From Corynebacterium sp. (lineage in GTDB: Bacteria; Actinomycetota; Actinomycetes; Mycobacteriales; Mycobacteriaceae), in the NCBI GenBank assembly GCA_030530985.1, contig JAUMTX010000004.1, forward strand, positions 42,529 to 106,528: a stretch of DNA of 64,000 nucleotides, given 5' to 3'. Made by a program: the position numbers and the translations under genes. Positions 54,305 through 64,000 of the stretch are shown piece by piece (the stretch's first letter is position 1; every line of letters starts with the position of its first letter). The notes beneath the pieces were generated by a model. The model worked only from the letters and a program-made list of their open reading frames with translations, made no database searches and was not told where the DNA came from.

Positions 54305-54629
54305 TAGGGATACCTGCTTTCAAGAAATTCAGGGCAGGATATTCATTAAAGAAGGCTTGACCAGCCGGGGTGGAAATCCACTGAATAATCGCATTATGTG
54401 TGCCGGTAAAGAAAAGATAGAAAGCCACATAATTAATGAGCCAGTCATAGTCCTTAAAAGGAGTATAGGAAGAAATTACAACTGGATTCGCCGCCTGGGC
54501 CTGCGGTGCCAGAGGCAGCACAGAGTGGGGAAGCATCGCAGTACCAAGAAGAAGACTGAGACAAAGTGCGCAGGTAGAACTACTAAAAATGCAGATCCGT
54601 CGGCGGATGAGCGCACTAAGCGGCGTCAT
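54294..54629 (-). CDS. Small secreted protein G of the array
   Basis: 111 residues. The signal peptide carries several cysteines (ICIFSSSTCALC) and ends with LAPQAQA near residue 46. The mature part shows aromatic-rich segments (YDWLINYVAFYLFFTGTHNAIIQW), NEYPALNFLKAGIPSAN at the C-terminus, and no cysteine. ATG 54629 has AAAGG 6-10 bp upstream. It is the first gene of the array in its direction of transcription and overlaps F. A dyad CCGC-N8-GCGG (54677-54692) lies about 50 bp upstream. Function unknown. Confidence 0.72.
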   Translation of the reverse strand: MTPLSALIRRRICIFSSSTCALCLSLLLGTAMLPHSVLPLAPQAQAANPVVISSYTPFKDYDWLINYVAFYLFFTGTHNAIIQWISTPAGQAFFNEYPALNFLKAGIPSAN

Positions 54630-54868
54630 GGGGAGCCTTTCTTCTTCCTAATGTGGTTTCAAGCTTGGGTGTGAACCCGCGAAAATAAGCGGAATTGGTT
54701 GCAATAACTATAGCAGGTGCGGGGAGTGGGGTGGGGCGTCGAAAAGCAAGGGGAAAAGCAAGGGAACAAGCACTACTACGGGGGCTAAAACAACACCTAA
54801 AACACGGAAATAAAACCTGCTTAAGGGCAGTGGGCTGCGAATTCTTTAATAATATCTATTGGGTAGTC

Positions 54869-54874
54869 TACAAT
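54869..54874 (+). promoter_or_regulatory. -10 box of hom
   Basis: TACAAT preceded by GGTAGTC, 43 bp before the hom ATG; a good corynebacterial -10 element with no clear -35. Confidence 0.5.
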
Positions 54875-54917
54875 GGGGTACAGTTGTTCATCATCCACAA
54901 TAATGGGGAGATTTCTC

Positions 54918-56231
54918 ATGGGACAGAATACAGATTCAAAGAAATCTGTCGGTGTTGCAATTCTTGGTTTGGGTACTGTTGGCAGCGAAGTATTGCGCCT
55001 GCTCAACGACCACTCAAATGACTTTTATCATCGCATTGGCGGCGAAATTGAAGTCAAGGGTGTGGCGGTACACGATCTTTCCAAGCCACGTCCAGGCGTA
55101 GACCCTGCACTTCTTACAGATGATGCAGAGGCACTCATTGCCCGCGATGACGTGGATATTGTGGTTGAGGTCATTGGTGGCATTGACTACCCACGCAAGC
55201 TTGTTCTTGCAGCCCTCAAGGCTGGTAAGTCTGTCGTGACCGCCAATAAGGCCCTGGTTGCAGCCCATAATGAAGAATTGGCTGAAGCAGCCGACGCCGC
55301 CGGCGTTGACCTTTATTATGAGGCAGCTGTGGCCGCCGCTATTCCAGTTCTTGGTCCACTGCGCCGCTCCCTGGCAGGTGACCAGGTCAAGAGCGTTCGC
55401 GGTATTGTCAATGGCACCACCAACTTCATTCTTGATGCCATGGACTCCACCGGTGCTGGCTATGACGAGATGCTGGCAGAAGCTACCCGTCTTGGCTATG
55501 CCGAGGCCGATCCAACCGCCGATGTTGAAGGCCACGATGCTGCCTCCAAGGCTGCCATCCTTGCCTCCCTCGCCTTCCACACCCGTGTGAAGTATGACGA
55601 TGTGTATTGCGAGGGTATCTCCAAGATCACCGCTGCCGATATTGAGGCAGCTAAGTCTGCTGGCTTCACCATTAAGCTGCTTGCTGTCTGTGAGCGCTTC
55701 ACCGATGAAGATGGCGTAGAGAAGATTTCTGCCCGCGTCCACCCAACCCTGGTTCCACGCAAGCACCCACTGGCCAGTGTGGCCAAGTCCTTCAATGCCA
55801 TCTTTGTTGATGCTGAAGCTGCCGGTAACCTCATGTTCTACGGCAATGGTGCTGGTGGTAACCCAACCGCCTCCGCTGTTTTGGGTGACCTGGTTGGTGC
55901 AGCCCGCAATAAGGTTCATGGTGGCCGTGCTCCAGGCGAATCCACCTATGCAAACTTCCCAATCGCTGATTTCGGCGATGTTCTCACCCGCTACCACGTA
56001 GACATGGAAGTAGAAGACCGCATTGGGGTTCTGGCAGAGGTTGCTGATCTTTTCGCAGCTGACGGCATTTCTTTGAGCACTGTCCGCCAGGAAGGCAGCA
56101 ATGAGGGTGCACGCCTGATTGTTGTGACCCACAAGGCCAAGGAGTCCGCGCTTTCGGCAATTACCGAGAAGCTCGCTAAACTTGATTCTGTTAAGGCCGT
56201 TAATAGCGTTATCCGTTTGGAAGGTGAATAA
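54918..56231 (+). CDS. hom: Homoserine dehydrogenase
   Basis: NAD(P)H-dependent enzyme of 437 residues reducing aspartate semialdehyde to homoserine. Rossmann loop GLGTVGSEV (residues ~16-24), the [16 protein letters not shown] and [23 protein letters not shown] segments with the catalytic Lys and Glu, [11 protein letters not shown], and a C-terminal ACT domain (from ~355, [27 protein letters not shown]) that mediates feedback inhibition by threonine. ATG 54918 has GGGGAG 7 bp upstream; earlier in-frame ATGs at 54873 and 54903 lack a box. First gene of hom-thrC-thrB. Confidence 0.96.
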   Translation: MGQNTDSKKSVGVAILGLGTVGSEVLRLLNDHSNDFYHRIGGEIEVKGVAVHDLSKPRPGVDPALLTDDAEALIARDDVDIVVEVIGGIDYPRKLVLAALKAGKSVVTANKALVAAHNEELAEAADAAGVDLYYEAAVAAAIPVLGPLRRSLAGDQVKSVRGIVNGTTNFILDAMDSTGAGYDEMLAEATRLGYAEADPTADVEGHDAASKAAILASLAFHTRVKYDDVYCEGISKITAADIEAAKSAGFTIKLLAVCERFTDEDGVEKISARVHPTLVPRKHPLASVAKSFNAIFVDAEAAGNLMFYGNGAGGNPTASAVLGDLVGAARNKVHGGRAPGESTYANFPIADFGDVLTRYHVDMEVEDRIGVLAEVADLFAADGISLSTVRQEGSNEGARLIVVTHKAKESALSAITEKLAKLDSVKAVNSVIRLEGE

Positions 56232-56236
56232 AAACA

Positions 56237-57301
56237 ATGCAACATCAACACTGGCCAGGTTTGATCGAGGGCTACCGCGAGTGGATGCCATTCGATGACA
56301 GCGTCCGCGTCATTACCCTCAATGAGGGTGGCACCCCGCTGATTCGTGCCAATGCTCTGAGCGAACTGACTGGCTGCGATGTGTGGCTCAAGGTTGAGGG
56401 TGCAAACCCAACCGGTTCCTTCAAGGACCGTGGTATGACCGTTGCCGTCACCGATGCTGTTAACCAGGGCAAGAAGGTGCTCATGTGCGCCTCCACCGGT
56501 AATACCTCCGCATCCGCCGCAGCCTATGCTGCCCGCGCAGGTATCAAGAGCTGCGTCCTTATCCCTGAGGGCAAGATTGCCCAGGGCAAGCTCGCCCAGG
56601 CCGTCATGTACGGTGCCGAAATCATCCAGGTTCGCGGCAACTTCGATGACTGCCTCGAACTCGTGCGCAAGACCACCGCAGAGTACCCAGAGATCGCTCT
56701 GGTAAACTCCGTGAACCCAATGCGTATTGAGGGTCAGAAGACTGCTTCCTTCGAGATTATCGACGCCCTCGGCGATGCCCCAGACATCCACGCACTGCCA
56801 GTGGGTAATGCTGGTAATATCACCGCATACTGGAAGGGCTATAAGGAGTACAAGAACGCCGATAAGTCCTCCAAGCTGCCACGCATGCTTGGTGTTCAGG
56901 CTGCCGGTGCTGCTCCTTTGGTTTCCGGTGAGCCAGTTCTCAACCCGGAGACCATTGCTACCGCCATCCGTATTGGTAACCCAGCCTCCTGGACCTCTGC
57001 TATTGAGGCCCGCGATGAGTCCAATGGTGTTATCCGTGCCGCCACCGATGAGAAGATCCTTGAGGCTTATCGCTTCCTGACCAGCAAGGAAGGCGTCTTT
57101 GTTGAGCCTGCTTCTGCTGCTTCCGTGGCTGGCGTTATTGCTGCCCACCAGGAAGGCTGGATTGAGCCAGGTCAGCGCATTGTTTGCACCGTGACCGGTA
57201 ATGGTTTGAAGGATCCAAATACCGCTCTTATCGGTATGCCTGAGCCAAAGCCAATTGATGTCGACCCACATGCTGTGGTTGAGGCACTCGGCCTGAAGTA
57301 A
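56237..57301 (+). CDS. thrC: Threonine synthase, short actinobacterial type
   Basis: PLP enzyme of 354 residues converting O-phosphohomoserine to threonine. The PLP Lys is in [11 protein letters not shown] (residue ~58), the phosphate loop is VGNAGN, and the SAAAYAAR region is conserved. The length matches the mycobacterial/plant-like class rather than the ~480-residue ThrC found in C. glutamicum. The ATG lies 5 bp after the hom stop and thrB starts 12 bp after its own stop, so all three form one operon. Confidence 0.95.
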   Translation: MQHQHWPGLIEGYREWMPFDDSVRVITLNEGGTPLIRANALSELTGCDVWLKVEGANPTGSFKDRGMTVAVTDAVNQGKKVLMCASTGNTSASAAAYAARAGIKSCVLIPEGKIAQGKLAQAVMYGAEIIQVRGNFDDCLELVRKTTAEYPEIALVNSVNPMRIEGQKTASFEIIDALGDAPDIHALPVGNAGNITAYWKGYKEYKNADKSSKLPRMLGVQAAGAAPLVSGEPVLNPETIATAIRIGNPASWTSAIEARDESNGVIRAATDEKILEAYRFLTSKEGVFVEPASAASVAGVIAAHQEGWIEPGQRIVCTVTGNGLKDPNTALIGMPEPKPIDVDPHAVVEALGLK

Positions 57302-57313
57302 GGGATCATCTCT

Positions 57314-58228
57314 ATGGTTACTGAATTGCCAGTAGGCAAGAAGGTCAGCGTCAAGGTTCCAGCTTCCTCCGCGAACCTGGGCCCTGGCTTTGACACCTTG
57401 GGCATTGCACTTAGCCTATATGACACAGTTGAGGTTGAGGTTATTGCCGACGGCCTGGAGGTTGAAGTTTTCGGTGAAGGTGCCGATTATCTCCCTCGTG
57501 ACTCCCGCCACCTGGTAGTCCGCGCCCTGCAAAGCGCGCTGCGTGAAGCACAGGTTAAGGCCCCTGGCCTGCGCATTGTGTGCCACAATAATATTCCTCA
57601 GTCCCGTGGCCTGGGTTCCTCCGCGGCTGCTGCTGTGGCCGGCGTGGCTGCGGCCAATGGCTTGGCCGATAATGCCTTGAGTGTGGATCAGTTGGTTCAG
57701 CTTTCCTCCGCTTTTGAGGGCCACCCAGATAATGCTGCCGCCTCCGTTTTGGGGCAGGGCATTGTCTCTTGGACTGACACCTTTGTTGATGGCACTGAAC
57801 CACGCTACCGTGCGGTACAGATCCCTGTGGATTCTCGTATTCGTGCCACCGCACTGGTTCCTGATTTCAAGGCCTCCACTGAAGCGGTGCGCCGTGTGCT
57901 TCCGTCGGATGTCACCCACCTTGATGCCCGCTTTAACGTCTCCCGTGCTGCTGTGATGACTGTTGCCCTGCAACACCATCCTGAACTGCTCTGGGAAGGC
58001 ACCCGTGACCGCCTGCACCAGCCATACCGCGCTGATGTATTGCCGGTTACCGCTGAGTGGGTTAACCGCCTGCGCAATAAGGGCTATGCCGCCTATCTGT
58101 CTGGCGCTGGCCCAACCGCCATGGTCCTGCACACTGAGGACATTGAGCCTCAGATTCTCGACCAGGCCCGCGAAGCCGGTATCCGCGTGCTGGAACTCAG
58201 CATTGCTGATGGTGTTGAGATCGACTAA
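57314..58228 (+). CDS. thrB: Homoserine kinase
   Basis: GHMP-family kinase of 304 residues phosphorylating homoserine. The ATP loop [16 protein letters not shown] is clear (residues ~96-111); ANLGPGFD at the N-terminus and [11 protein letters not shown] at the C-terminus are the other GHMP motifs. Start ATG 57314, AAGGGATC 8-15 bp upstream. It closes the threonine operon and is followed by a tandem repeat and a terminator. Confidence 0.95.
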   Translation: MVTELPVGKKVSVKVPASSANLGPGFDTLGIALSLYDTVEVEVIADGLEVEVFGEGADYLPRDSRHLVVRALQSALREAQVKAPGLRIVCHNNIPQSRGLGSSAAAAVAGVAAANGLADNALSVDQLVQLSSAFEGHPDNAAASVLGQGIVSWTDTFVDGTEPRYRAVQIPVDSRIRATALVPDFKASTEAVRRVLPSDVTHLDARFNVSRAAVMTVALQHHPELLWEGTRDRLHQPYRADVLPVTAEWVNRLRNKGYAAYLSGAGPTAMVLHTEDIEPQILDQAREAGIRVLELSIADGVEID

Positions 58229-58257
58229 TTAGTTGCACTAACTATGGAACTCTGACC

Positions 58258-58299
58258 CCAGTGGTCCGACCCCAGTAGTTGGACTCCAGTGGTCCAAAC
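58258..58299. repeat. Three tandem 14-bp repeats after thrB
   Basis: CCAGTGGTCCGACC, CCAGTAGTTGGACT and CCAGTGGTCCAAAC run directly one after another between the thrB stop and its terminator. Confidence 0.8.
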
Positions 58300-58304
58300 T
58301 ACGA

Positions 58305-58341
58305 GAAGGGCGCTCACTTTAAAAGTGAGCGCCCTTCCTTT
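58305..58341 (+). terminator. Terminator after thrB
   Basis: Long stem AAGGGCGCTCACTTT / AAAGTGAGCGCCCTT with a tight AA-rich loop, then CCTTTG. The gene on the other side is convergent and may use the same hairpin. Confidence 0.88.
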
Positions 58342-58391
58342 GTGTCTGTCTTAGGTATCTTCCTTGCTCAGAATGAGCTGATAGCTAAACA

Positions 58392-60164
58392 CTAATCGCG
58401 GTGCAGATCTGCATCGAGTGCCGCTTGACGTGCGGCTTTCACCTCATTGAGGTTAATAATGCTGAAGTGGCCCTTGGCATCATGGGCGCGCAAATCAATC
58501 TTGTCGAATTTATTCACGCTGGTTTTGTCGATGAGTTTTACAAAAGTCCAATACTCCGGAACCATCCACTCGGGGAATACTTCAAGCAGGTGGGAGGCCA
58601 AGATTTCAGCAATCTCTTGCTGCTTTTCCTCAACATGGTCAATGAGGCGCACCACGGCCAGTGGGCGCTCACCCCAGGTGGGGTCGGGGTGGCCAATAAC
58701 GGCGCATTCCAAAACCAACTCATTGGCCATAATGAGATTTTCTAGTGGCACGGAGTAAATCCACTCGCCGCCACTGTGAATAACATCGCGGATGCGGTCA
58801 TTGACAGTGAGGAAGCCATCGCTGGTCACGGTGCCCACATCGCCAGTGCGCAGCCACCCGTCCTCAGTGAAGAGCTCCACGGATTGGCTTTGTTCATCGC
58901 GGGGATCCCTATTGGCCCCGGCATAGTAGGCGCCGGTGGTCCATGGGCCGCGAACATGAATTTCACCGTGGTGACGGTCGGTGCCGGTCACCACTTTACC
59001 GTCCGTGACCACGCGGTATTCAACACCGGCAGAGAAACGGCCCTGGCTAATGCGGTACTGCCAGCGCTGCTCACCCTGGACCTCAGCGGGTGGGCGGGAG
59101 ACTGTGCCCACAGGGCCGGTTTCTGTCATGCCCCAGAGGTGAATAATGTCCACACCGAAGGCCTCATCCCATTGGTGCATGAGGGCTGCTGGGGCAGCTG
59201 CGCCACCAACGAAAATTTCCTCAAGGCTCATTTGAGCTGGGGGATTGTCAACATAGTGTTGGAAAAGATCAATCCACAGGCTCGGTGCACCGTGAGCCAA
59301 GAGTGGGGAAGTGGCAGCGATGAGTTCTGCCATGTGGGCGGAATGAAATTCCTCATTAGCAAATACAAGGGGGCTGCCCGCCATAAAAGCGGCCAATGGT
59401 ACGCCCCAGCTCAGCACATGGTAGATGGGGGCGCCACAGAGGAAACCGCGACCTTCACCCAAAGCAAAAGAATCCCTGGCACACAGGCTCATGGAGTGAA
59501 GATACAAGGCGCGGTGTGAATAAAGAACACCCTTGGGTTCACCGGTTGTTCCGGTGGTATAGCACAATGCAGCGGCAGTATTTTCATTCAGTTCTGGCCA
59601 AGAATAGGTAGTTGGCCTGCCTGATAACAATTCCTCATATTGGTGCAATTGCACACGGGTGGGGAAGAATCCTTGGTGAATATAGCCAGTGGTGAAGATA
59701 ATATCTTTCACACAGGCACAGTGGCGCACAATGCGTGCAAGGCGGGTGGCCAGGCGCGGATCGCAGAAAATTACATTATTTTGCGCGTGGTTAATAATGA
59801 AAATGAGCTGATCATCGGAGAGCTGAATATTCAGCGGATGAAAAATTGCACCCTTGCAGGCAGCAGCAAAGAAAATTTCCATGTGCTCGCTGCAGTTATA
59901 CATAAAAGTGGCCACGCGGCTATCCGCATGAACGCGCAAATCTTGATCAAAGACATGGGCTAGGGCAGCGGTACGTGCGCCTAACTGGCCAAATGTGGTA
60001 GTTTCAATAGTGAGTTCCGATTCAAAGTCTTGCGAATTTTCACTATTAAACGTGCGCTTGTTAGCACTATGAGCTGTTTTAATGGTAGTCTCAGAGTGAA
60101 CGGTGCGCCCGTATTCTAAAATCCGCGCCACTGACAGCGGAATCTCCTGCATTGTGCTGTGCAT
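58392..60164 (-). CDS. AMP-dependent acyl-CoA synthetase
   Basis: A 590-residue member of the ANL (acyl-CoA ligase) superfamily. The P-loop core is CYTTGTTGEPKGVLYSHRA (residues ~204-222); other motifs are WGMTETGPVG (A5), DGWLRTGDVGT (A7) and the C-terminal hinge/lysine region VNDRIRDVIHSGGEWI and FDKIDLRA. It probably activates medium- or long-chain fatty acids, but chain length is not readable. ATG 60164 is used; Met5 is an alternative. Divergent from rho, with 80 bp between starts; convergent with thrB. Confidence 0.88.
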   Translation of the reverse strand: MHSTMQEIPLSVARILEYGRTVHSETTIKTAHSANKRTFNSENSQDFESELTIETTTFGQLGARTAALAHVFDQDLRVHADSRVATFMYNCSEHMEIFFAAACKGAIFHPLNIQLSDDQLIFIINHAQNNVIFCDPRLATRLARIVRHCACVKDIIFTTGYIHQGFFPTRVQLHQYEELLSGRPTTYSWPELNENTAAALCYTTGTTGEPKGVLYSHRALYLHSMSLCARDSFALGEGRGFLCGAPIYHVLSWGVPLAAFMAGSPLVFANEEFHSAHMAELIAATSPLLAHGAPSLWIDLFQHYVDNPPAQMSLEEIFVGGAAAPAALMHQWDEAFGVDIIHLWGMTETGPVGTVSRPPAEVQGEQRWQYRISQGRFSAGVEYRVVTDGKVVTGTDRHHGEIHVRGPWTTGAYYAGANRDPRDEQSQSVELFTEDGWLRTGDVGTVTSDGFLTVNDRIRDVIHSGGEWIYSVPLENLIMANELVLECAVIGHPDPTWGERPLAVVRLIDHVEEKQQEIAEILASHLLEVFPEWMVPEYWTFVKLIDKTSVNKFDKIDLRAHDAKGHFSIINLNEVKAARQAALDADLHRD

Positions 60165-60244
60165 GCTTTTAGTCTAGCGCGCTAAGCTAGGGCTAGATTC
60201 CCCCTTCTCATACCAATACAAAAATTTTTTGTGGAAGGAAATCT

Positions 60245-62359
60245 GTGACAAATCCAGAAAACCTTAATTCCCTTCGTCTACCAGAACTTCGCGATATTGC
60301 CACAAATCTCGGTCTGACCAAGATTTCTGCGCTGCGTAAGAGTGCTTTGATTGAAGCAATCCAGAACGCACAGAATAACGCTGGTGCTGGCAGTGAGGAA
60401 AGCCCACGTTCCCGTCGGGTTCGTAACCAGGGTACCAAAAATAACCGTCGCCTCCGCGCTACTGCCACCGAGGCACCTGCCGCCGCAAAAACTGAAGATA
60501 ATGCTTCTGCAGAAACCACCACTGACGCTCCTGCCACCGCTGCTGCTTCTGAGAACAGCCGCGAGGAAGGCACCCGTCGTGCTGGTCGTCCACGCCGCCG
60601 CGTTGTTCGTGCAACCACTGAGGAACTTCAGGAAGCCGCTGATGACAGCCGCCCAACCACTGTGACCCTGATTTCCCGCAGCCGTAAGGAAGAGCAGGAG
60701 AACAACAACCAGGCTGAGAATCAGTCTGAGAGCAACCAGGAGAACAATCAGGAGAACAACGAGGATCGTAAGTTCCCTGAGAGCCGTTCTGCTGCCCGCC
60801 GTCAGCGTCGTCTGCGCCAGCGTCAGGCCCTGCGTGACCGCCAGAATCAGAACAAGGAAGAGCGCGAATCTGCACCGGATGCCGCTCAAGCTGCGGAAAC
60901 CGCAGAGCGTCAGGAGCAGCTCGAGCGCATTGAGCGCAATGCGGAACGCAACTCCGAGCGTAATTCTGAGCGCAATGAGCGCGGACAGCGTCGCAACGCA
61001 CGCAATAATAATCGCGATAACAACCGCGACAATGACCGTAATGCAGACCGCAATAATAACGAGCAGTCTGAGTCCGGCGAGGAGCGCCAGAACACCCGCG
61101 GCAACCGCAATAATCGCAATGCAGAGCGCAACGCAGAACGCGCAGAGCGTAATGCAGAGCGTGCAGAGCGCAACGCAGAAGCACAGCAGCCAGCGGAGAA
61201 TCCGGAGGACTTCCAGGATATCGCCGGTATCCTCGACATTGTGGATAACGGTGTGGCCTTTGTCCGTACCACCGGTTACCGTGAGTCCAAGACTGACGTC
61301 TTTGTATCCCAGCAGATGATTCGCCGCTTTGGTCTTCGTCGCGGTGATGCTGTTCAGGGCCAGGTGCGTACCCGCCCAGAGCCAAATAGCCGCAATAACA
61401 ATAACCGTAACCGCCGCCACAATGCGCTGGTGCGCGTCACCTCGGTTAATGGGTTGAGCCCAGAAGAGGCACGTAACCGTCCACGTTTCTCCTCCTTGAC
61501 GCCGCTGTATCCTAATCAGCGTCTTCGTCTTGAGACTGAGCCAAAGGTGCTTACCACCCGTGTTATTGACCTGGTGATGCCAATCGGTAAGGGCCAGCGA
61601 GCACTGATTGTATCCCCACCAAAGGCCGGTAAGACCACCATCCTCCAGGACATTGCTAATGCAATTACCACCAATAACCCTGAGTGCAAGCTCATGGTTG
61701 TCCTGGTTGATGAGCGCCCAGAAGAAGTGACCGATATGCAGCGCTCCGTGAAGGGCGAGGTTATTGATTCCACCTTCGACCGTCCACCAAGCGAGCACAC
61801 CACTGTGGCTGAGCTGGCCATTGAGCGCGCAAAGCGTCTTGTGGAGATGGGCCATGATGTGGTTGTCCTTCTGGATTCCATTACCCGTCTTGGCCGTGCG
61901 TACAATAACTCCAGCCCAGGTTCCGGCCGTATTCTTTCCGGTGGTGTGGATTCCAATGCACTCTACCCACCAAAGCGCTTCCTCGGTGCTGCCCGCAATA
62001 TTGAAGATGGCGGCTCACTCACCATCATCGCAACTGCCATGGTGGAGACAGGTTCCGCTGGTGACACTGTGATCTTCGAAGAATTCAAGGGCACCGGCAA
62101 TGCGGAGCTCAAGCTGGATCGTCGCATTGCAGAACGCCGTGTATTCCCAGCAGTGGATATCAACCCATCGGGCACCCGTAAGGATGAACTGCTTCTTAAC
62201 CCTGAAGAGGCTAAGATTGTTCATAAGCTGCGCCGTCTGCTTTCTGGCATGGAAAGCCAGGCCGCTATTGACCTTCTGGTCAAGCAGCTCAAGAAGACCA
62301 ACAGCAATGGCGAATTCCTGATGCAGATCGCCAAGACCACCGCTATCGAGGAGGATTAA
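60245..62359 (+). CDS. rho: Transcription termination factor Rho with a long disordered extension
   Basis: Hexameric RNA-dependent ATPase of 704 residues. A small N-terminal helical domain ([18 protein letters not shown], ~7-45) is followed by ~270 residues of low-complexity Arg/Asn/Glu/Asp/Ala sequence with repeats such as [11 protein letters not shown]. An S1-like RNA-binding domain follows (~323-400), then the ATPase core with Walker [10 protein letters not shown] (~457-465), the Q-loop region and the C-terminal RNA-contact helix. The GTG start has AAGGAAA 5 bp upstream. Disordered insertions are common in actinobacterial Rho and are thought to help at structured, GC-rich RNA. It overlaps prfA by one base. 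Confidence 0.96.
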   Translation: MTNPENLNSLRLPELRDIATNLGLTKISALRKSALIEAIQNAQNNAGAGSEESPRSRRVRNQGTKNNRRLRATATEAPAAAKTEDNASAETTTDAPATAAASENSREEGTRRAGRPRRRVVRATTEELQEAADDSRPTTVTLISRSRKEEQENNNQAENQSESNQENNQENNEDRKFPESRSAARRQRRLRQRQALRDRQNQNKEERESAPDAAQAAETAERQEQLERIERNAERNSERNSERNERGQRRNARNNNRDNNRDNDRNADRNNNEQSESGEERQNTRGNRNNRNAERNAERAERNAERAERNAEAQQPAENPEDFQDIAGILDIVDNGVAFVRTTGYRESKTDVFVSQQMIRRFGLRRGDAVQGQVRTRPEPNSRNNNNRNRRHNALVRVTSVNGLSPEEARNRPRFSSLTPLYPNQRLRLETEPKVLTTRVIDLVMPIGKGQRALIVSPPKAGKTTILQDIANAITTNNPECKLMVVLVDERPEEVTDMQRSVKGEVIDSTFDRPPSEHTTVAELAIERAKRLVEMGHDVVVLLDSITRLGRAYNNSSPGSGRILSGGVDSNALYPPKRFLGAARNIEDGGSLTIIATAMVETGSAGDTVIFEEFKGTGNAELKLDRRIAERRVFPAVDINPSGTRKDELLLNPEEAKIVHKLRRLLSGMESQAAIDLLVKQLKKTNSNGEFLMQIAKTTAIEED

Positions 62360-63432
62360 TGGCAAGCCAGGTCTCTGCCGTAGACGATATTCTGGCTGAA
62401 TACCAGGGTTTGGAAGCCCAGCTTTCTGATCCTGAGCTGCACAATGACCCAGTGCAGGCCCGTAAGGTAGGTAAGCGCTACTCGGAGCTCCAGCCAATTA
62501 TTAAGGTCAATGATGAGCTCGTTGCCGCCCGTGATGATCTTGAGGCTGCGAAGGAAATGGCCTATGAGGACCATGACTTCCAGGAAGAAGTAGAGCGTCT
62601 GGAAAAGCTCGTTGTTGAGCTTGAAGAGAAGCTCGCTGATCTTCTGGCCCCACGTGACCCTCATGACAGTGATGATATTGTCATGGAGATTAAGTCCGGT
62701 GCCGGCGGTGAGGAAGCCTCCCTCTTTGCTTCTGAGCTGGCCCGTATGTATCAGCGTTATGCTGAGCGCCACGGTTTCACCACTGAAATTCTGGACATTA
62801 ATGAGTCCGATCTCGGTGGCGTCAAGGATATGACCATGACTATCCGTTCCAAGCAGCCTTCCCGTGATGGCGCCTGGTCGGTCTTCAAGTTTGAGGGTGG
62901 CGTGCACCGCGTGCAGCGTATCCCTGTAACTGAATCCAATGGTCGTATCCAGACTTCCGCCGCTGGTGTGCTGGTTTATCCAGAACCTGATGAGGTCGCT
63001 GAGGTCGAGATCGATGAGAAGGATCTTCGCATTGACGTCTACCGTTCCTCCGGTAAGGGCGGTCAGGGCGTGAATACCACTGACTCTGCTGTGCGTATTA
63101 CCCACTTGCCTACTGGCATTGTGGTCACCTGTCAGAAGGAGCGCTCGCAGATTCAAAACAAGGCCCGCGCAATGCAGGTTTTGGCTGCTCGTCTCCAGCA
63201 GATGGCTGAGGAGCAGGCTGAGGCTGAGGCCGCTGAGGGTCGCGCCGCACAGATTCGCACCATCGACCGTTCTGAGCGTATCCGCACCTATAACTGGCCG
63301 GAAAACCGCATCACCGACCACCGTATTGGTTATAAGGCCAATAATTTGGACTCTGTCCTTAATGGTGAGTTGGATGATCTTTTCACCGCTTTGCAGGCTG
63401 CCGATCGTGCCGCTCGCCTCGAAAATAGCTAA
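62359..63432 (+). CDS. prfA: Peptide chain release factor 1
   Basis: A 357-residue release factor recognising UAA and UAG. The GGQ motif of the hydrolysis site is in [14 protein letters not shown], where the Gln is the target of PrmC methylation. The PxT tripeptide that reads the stop codon appears as PVT in [10 protein letters not shown], which marks RF1 and excludes RF2. Start ATG 62359 overlaps the rho TAA by one base. prmC begins inside its 3' end, so the enzyme that modifies it is encoded next door. Confidence 0.96.
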   Translation: MASQVSAVDDILAEYQGLEAQLSDPELHNDPVQARKVGKRYSELQPIIKVNDELVAARDDLEAAKEMAYEDHDFQEEVERLEKLVVELEEKLADLLAPRDPHDSDDIVMEIKSGAGGEEASLFASELARMYQRYAERHGFTTEILDINESDLGGVKDMTMTIRSKQPSRDGAWSVFKFEGGVHRVQRIPVTESNGRIQTSAAGVLVYPEPDEVAEVEIDEKDLRIDVYRSSGKGGQGVNTTDSAVRITHLPTGIVVTCQKERSQIQNKARAMQVLAARLQQMAEEQAEAEAAEGRAAQIRTIDRSERIRTYNWPENRITDHRIGYKANNLDSVLNGELDDLFTALQAADRAARLENS

Positions 63433-64000
63433 GGCCCAAGCCACTCTTGCTGATGCAGGGGTGGCTTCTCCTTTGGTTGATGCTGAACTGATTGCCGCCC
63501 ATATTTTGGGCGTTGATCGCTTGTCTTTGCGTTTTGCGGATGATTTTAGCCCCAGTCAACAGCAGCTTTTCGACGCCGCCCTCCACCGCCGTGCTTCCCG
63601 CGAACCCCTGCAGCATATTCTTGGCACTGCACCCTTCGGTCCTTTGGACCTCAGGGTGGGTCCCGGTGTTTTCATCCCCCGCCCAGAGACGGAGATCCTC
63701 GCCGACTGGGCTTCTACCTTTGCTTTTGCCGAACTACTTCGCCGCGCTAAGGCGCACAGTGCGCAGCAAAATGTGACACCTTATCGCATTGTGGATCTGT
63801 GTAGTGGCAGTGGTGCCATTGCCTGTTTTGTCTTTGATGCCCTAGCTACCAAAATTGCCTCCCTGCCAGCAGTTCTCGCCCAGCAGCTTCCACCCGTGGA
63901 GATTGTGGCTGTGGAGCTCTCCCCGGAGGCACTAACTTATACCCAGGCCAATGCGGAGCAGGTGCGGGCACAGCATCAGGACAGTGCACAGCAGGACAGT
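63407..64000 (+). CDS. prmC: Release factor glutamine methyltransferase, partial (runs off the window)
   Basis: The first 198 codons of a SAM-dependent enzyme that methylates the GGQ glutamine of release factors. GTG 63407 overlaps prfA by 26 bp in another frame. The N-terminal helical domain contains [17 protein letters not shown] and [13 protein letters not shown], followed by [11 protein letters not shown], and the SAM motif I is [27 protein letters not shown] is motif II. The NPPY catalytic motif must lie beyond the window end. The frame remains open to base 64000. Confidence 0.93.
   Translation, partial: MPLASKIAKAQATLADAGVASPLVDAELIAAHILGVDRLSLRFADDFSPSQQQLFDAALHRRASREPLQHILGTAPFGPLDLRVGPGVFIPRPETEILADWASTFAFAELLRRAKAHSAQQNVTPYRIVDLCSGSGAIACFVFDALATKIASLPAVLAQQLPPVEIVAVELSPEALTYTQANAEQVRAQHQDSAQQDS

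Noticed and set aside
60278-61855. A 525-codon minus-strand frame with many Leu/Ile/Ala runs
   Set aside because: Complement of the repetitive part of rho; the apparent membrane helices are an artefact of reading Asn/Glu/Arg codons in reverse.

Overview
The window reads as a chromosomal segment of a Corynebacterium species or a very close relative in the Mycobacteriales. The evidence is gene content and order: a mycothiol gene (mshB) next to a 7Fe ferredoxin and dapC, dapD/aroP/dapE, the sigE/cseE/tatB/mrp block, an E2-E1 fused 2-oxoglutarate dehydrogenase (odhA), argS/lysA/hom/thrB, and rho with a long disordered N-terminal extension followed by prfA and prmC. Many genes start with GTG or TTG, several have almost no leader, and rho-independent hairpins with long perfect stems separate convergent units. 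No species can be named from the sequence alone.

Layout. 1-9.8 kb: the tail of an upstream gene, mshB, a small membrane protein, fdxC, dapC and a GtrA-like protein on the plus strand; dapD and two tandem aromatic-type amino-acid permeases on the minus strand; then dapE, a DivIVA-like anchored protein and an RlmA-like methyltransferase. 9.9-15.9 kb: a sucrose island on the minus strand, scrB > ptsS > budA > a second GH32 protein that has lost all three catalytic carboxylates. 16-18.4 kb: O-methyltransferase divergent from sigE-cseE-tatB. 18.4-31.8 kb: mrp, a DUF1003 protein, a soluble MgtE-N/CBS protein, an anchored secreted protein, a regulator-like protein built from IS3-family transposase pieces, odhA, an AroE paralogue, a hypothetical protein, an MFS transporter and an orphan solute-binding lipoprotein. 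32-36.9 kb: a third amino-acid permease, a DEAD-box helicase, a membrane protein and an exported HNH nuclease. 37-45 kb: a SNF2 helicase, SWIM protein, Mre11-like and Rad50-like pair, then a MarR regulator and tRNA-Arg(CCG). 45.3-48.2 kb: lutABC for L-lactate oxidation. 48.6-58.2 kb: argS-lysA, then a minus-strand array of seven small secreted proteins, then hom-thrC-thrB. 58.4-64 kb: an acyl-CoA ligase divergent from rho-prfA-prmC (cut by the window end).

How the parts work together. The lysine/DAP and threonine branches of the aspartate pathway are well represented (dapC, dapD, dapE, lysA, hom, thrC, thrB). Sucrose uptake and cleavage is linked in one direction with acetoin formation from acetolactate, and two CRP/GlxR-like boxes lie in front of ptsS. 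The helZ-SWIM-Mre11-Rad50 set looks like a DNA transaction module.

The least explained part is 51.7-54.7 kb: seven short divergent proteins with export signals, a single long hydrophobic segment and short tails, with a cluster of inverted repeats upstream of one of them. Other unusual items are the catalytically dead GH32 paralogue in the sucrose operon and the transposase-derived protein lacking a DDE core.
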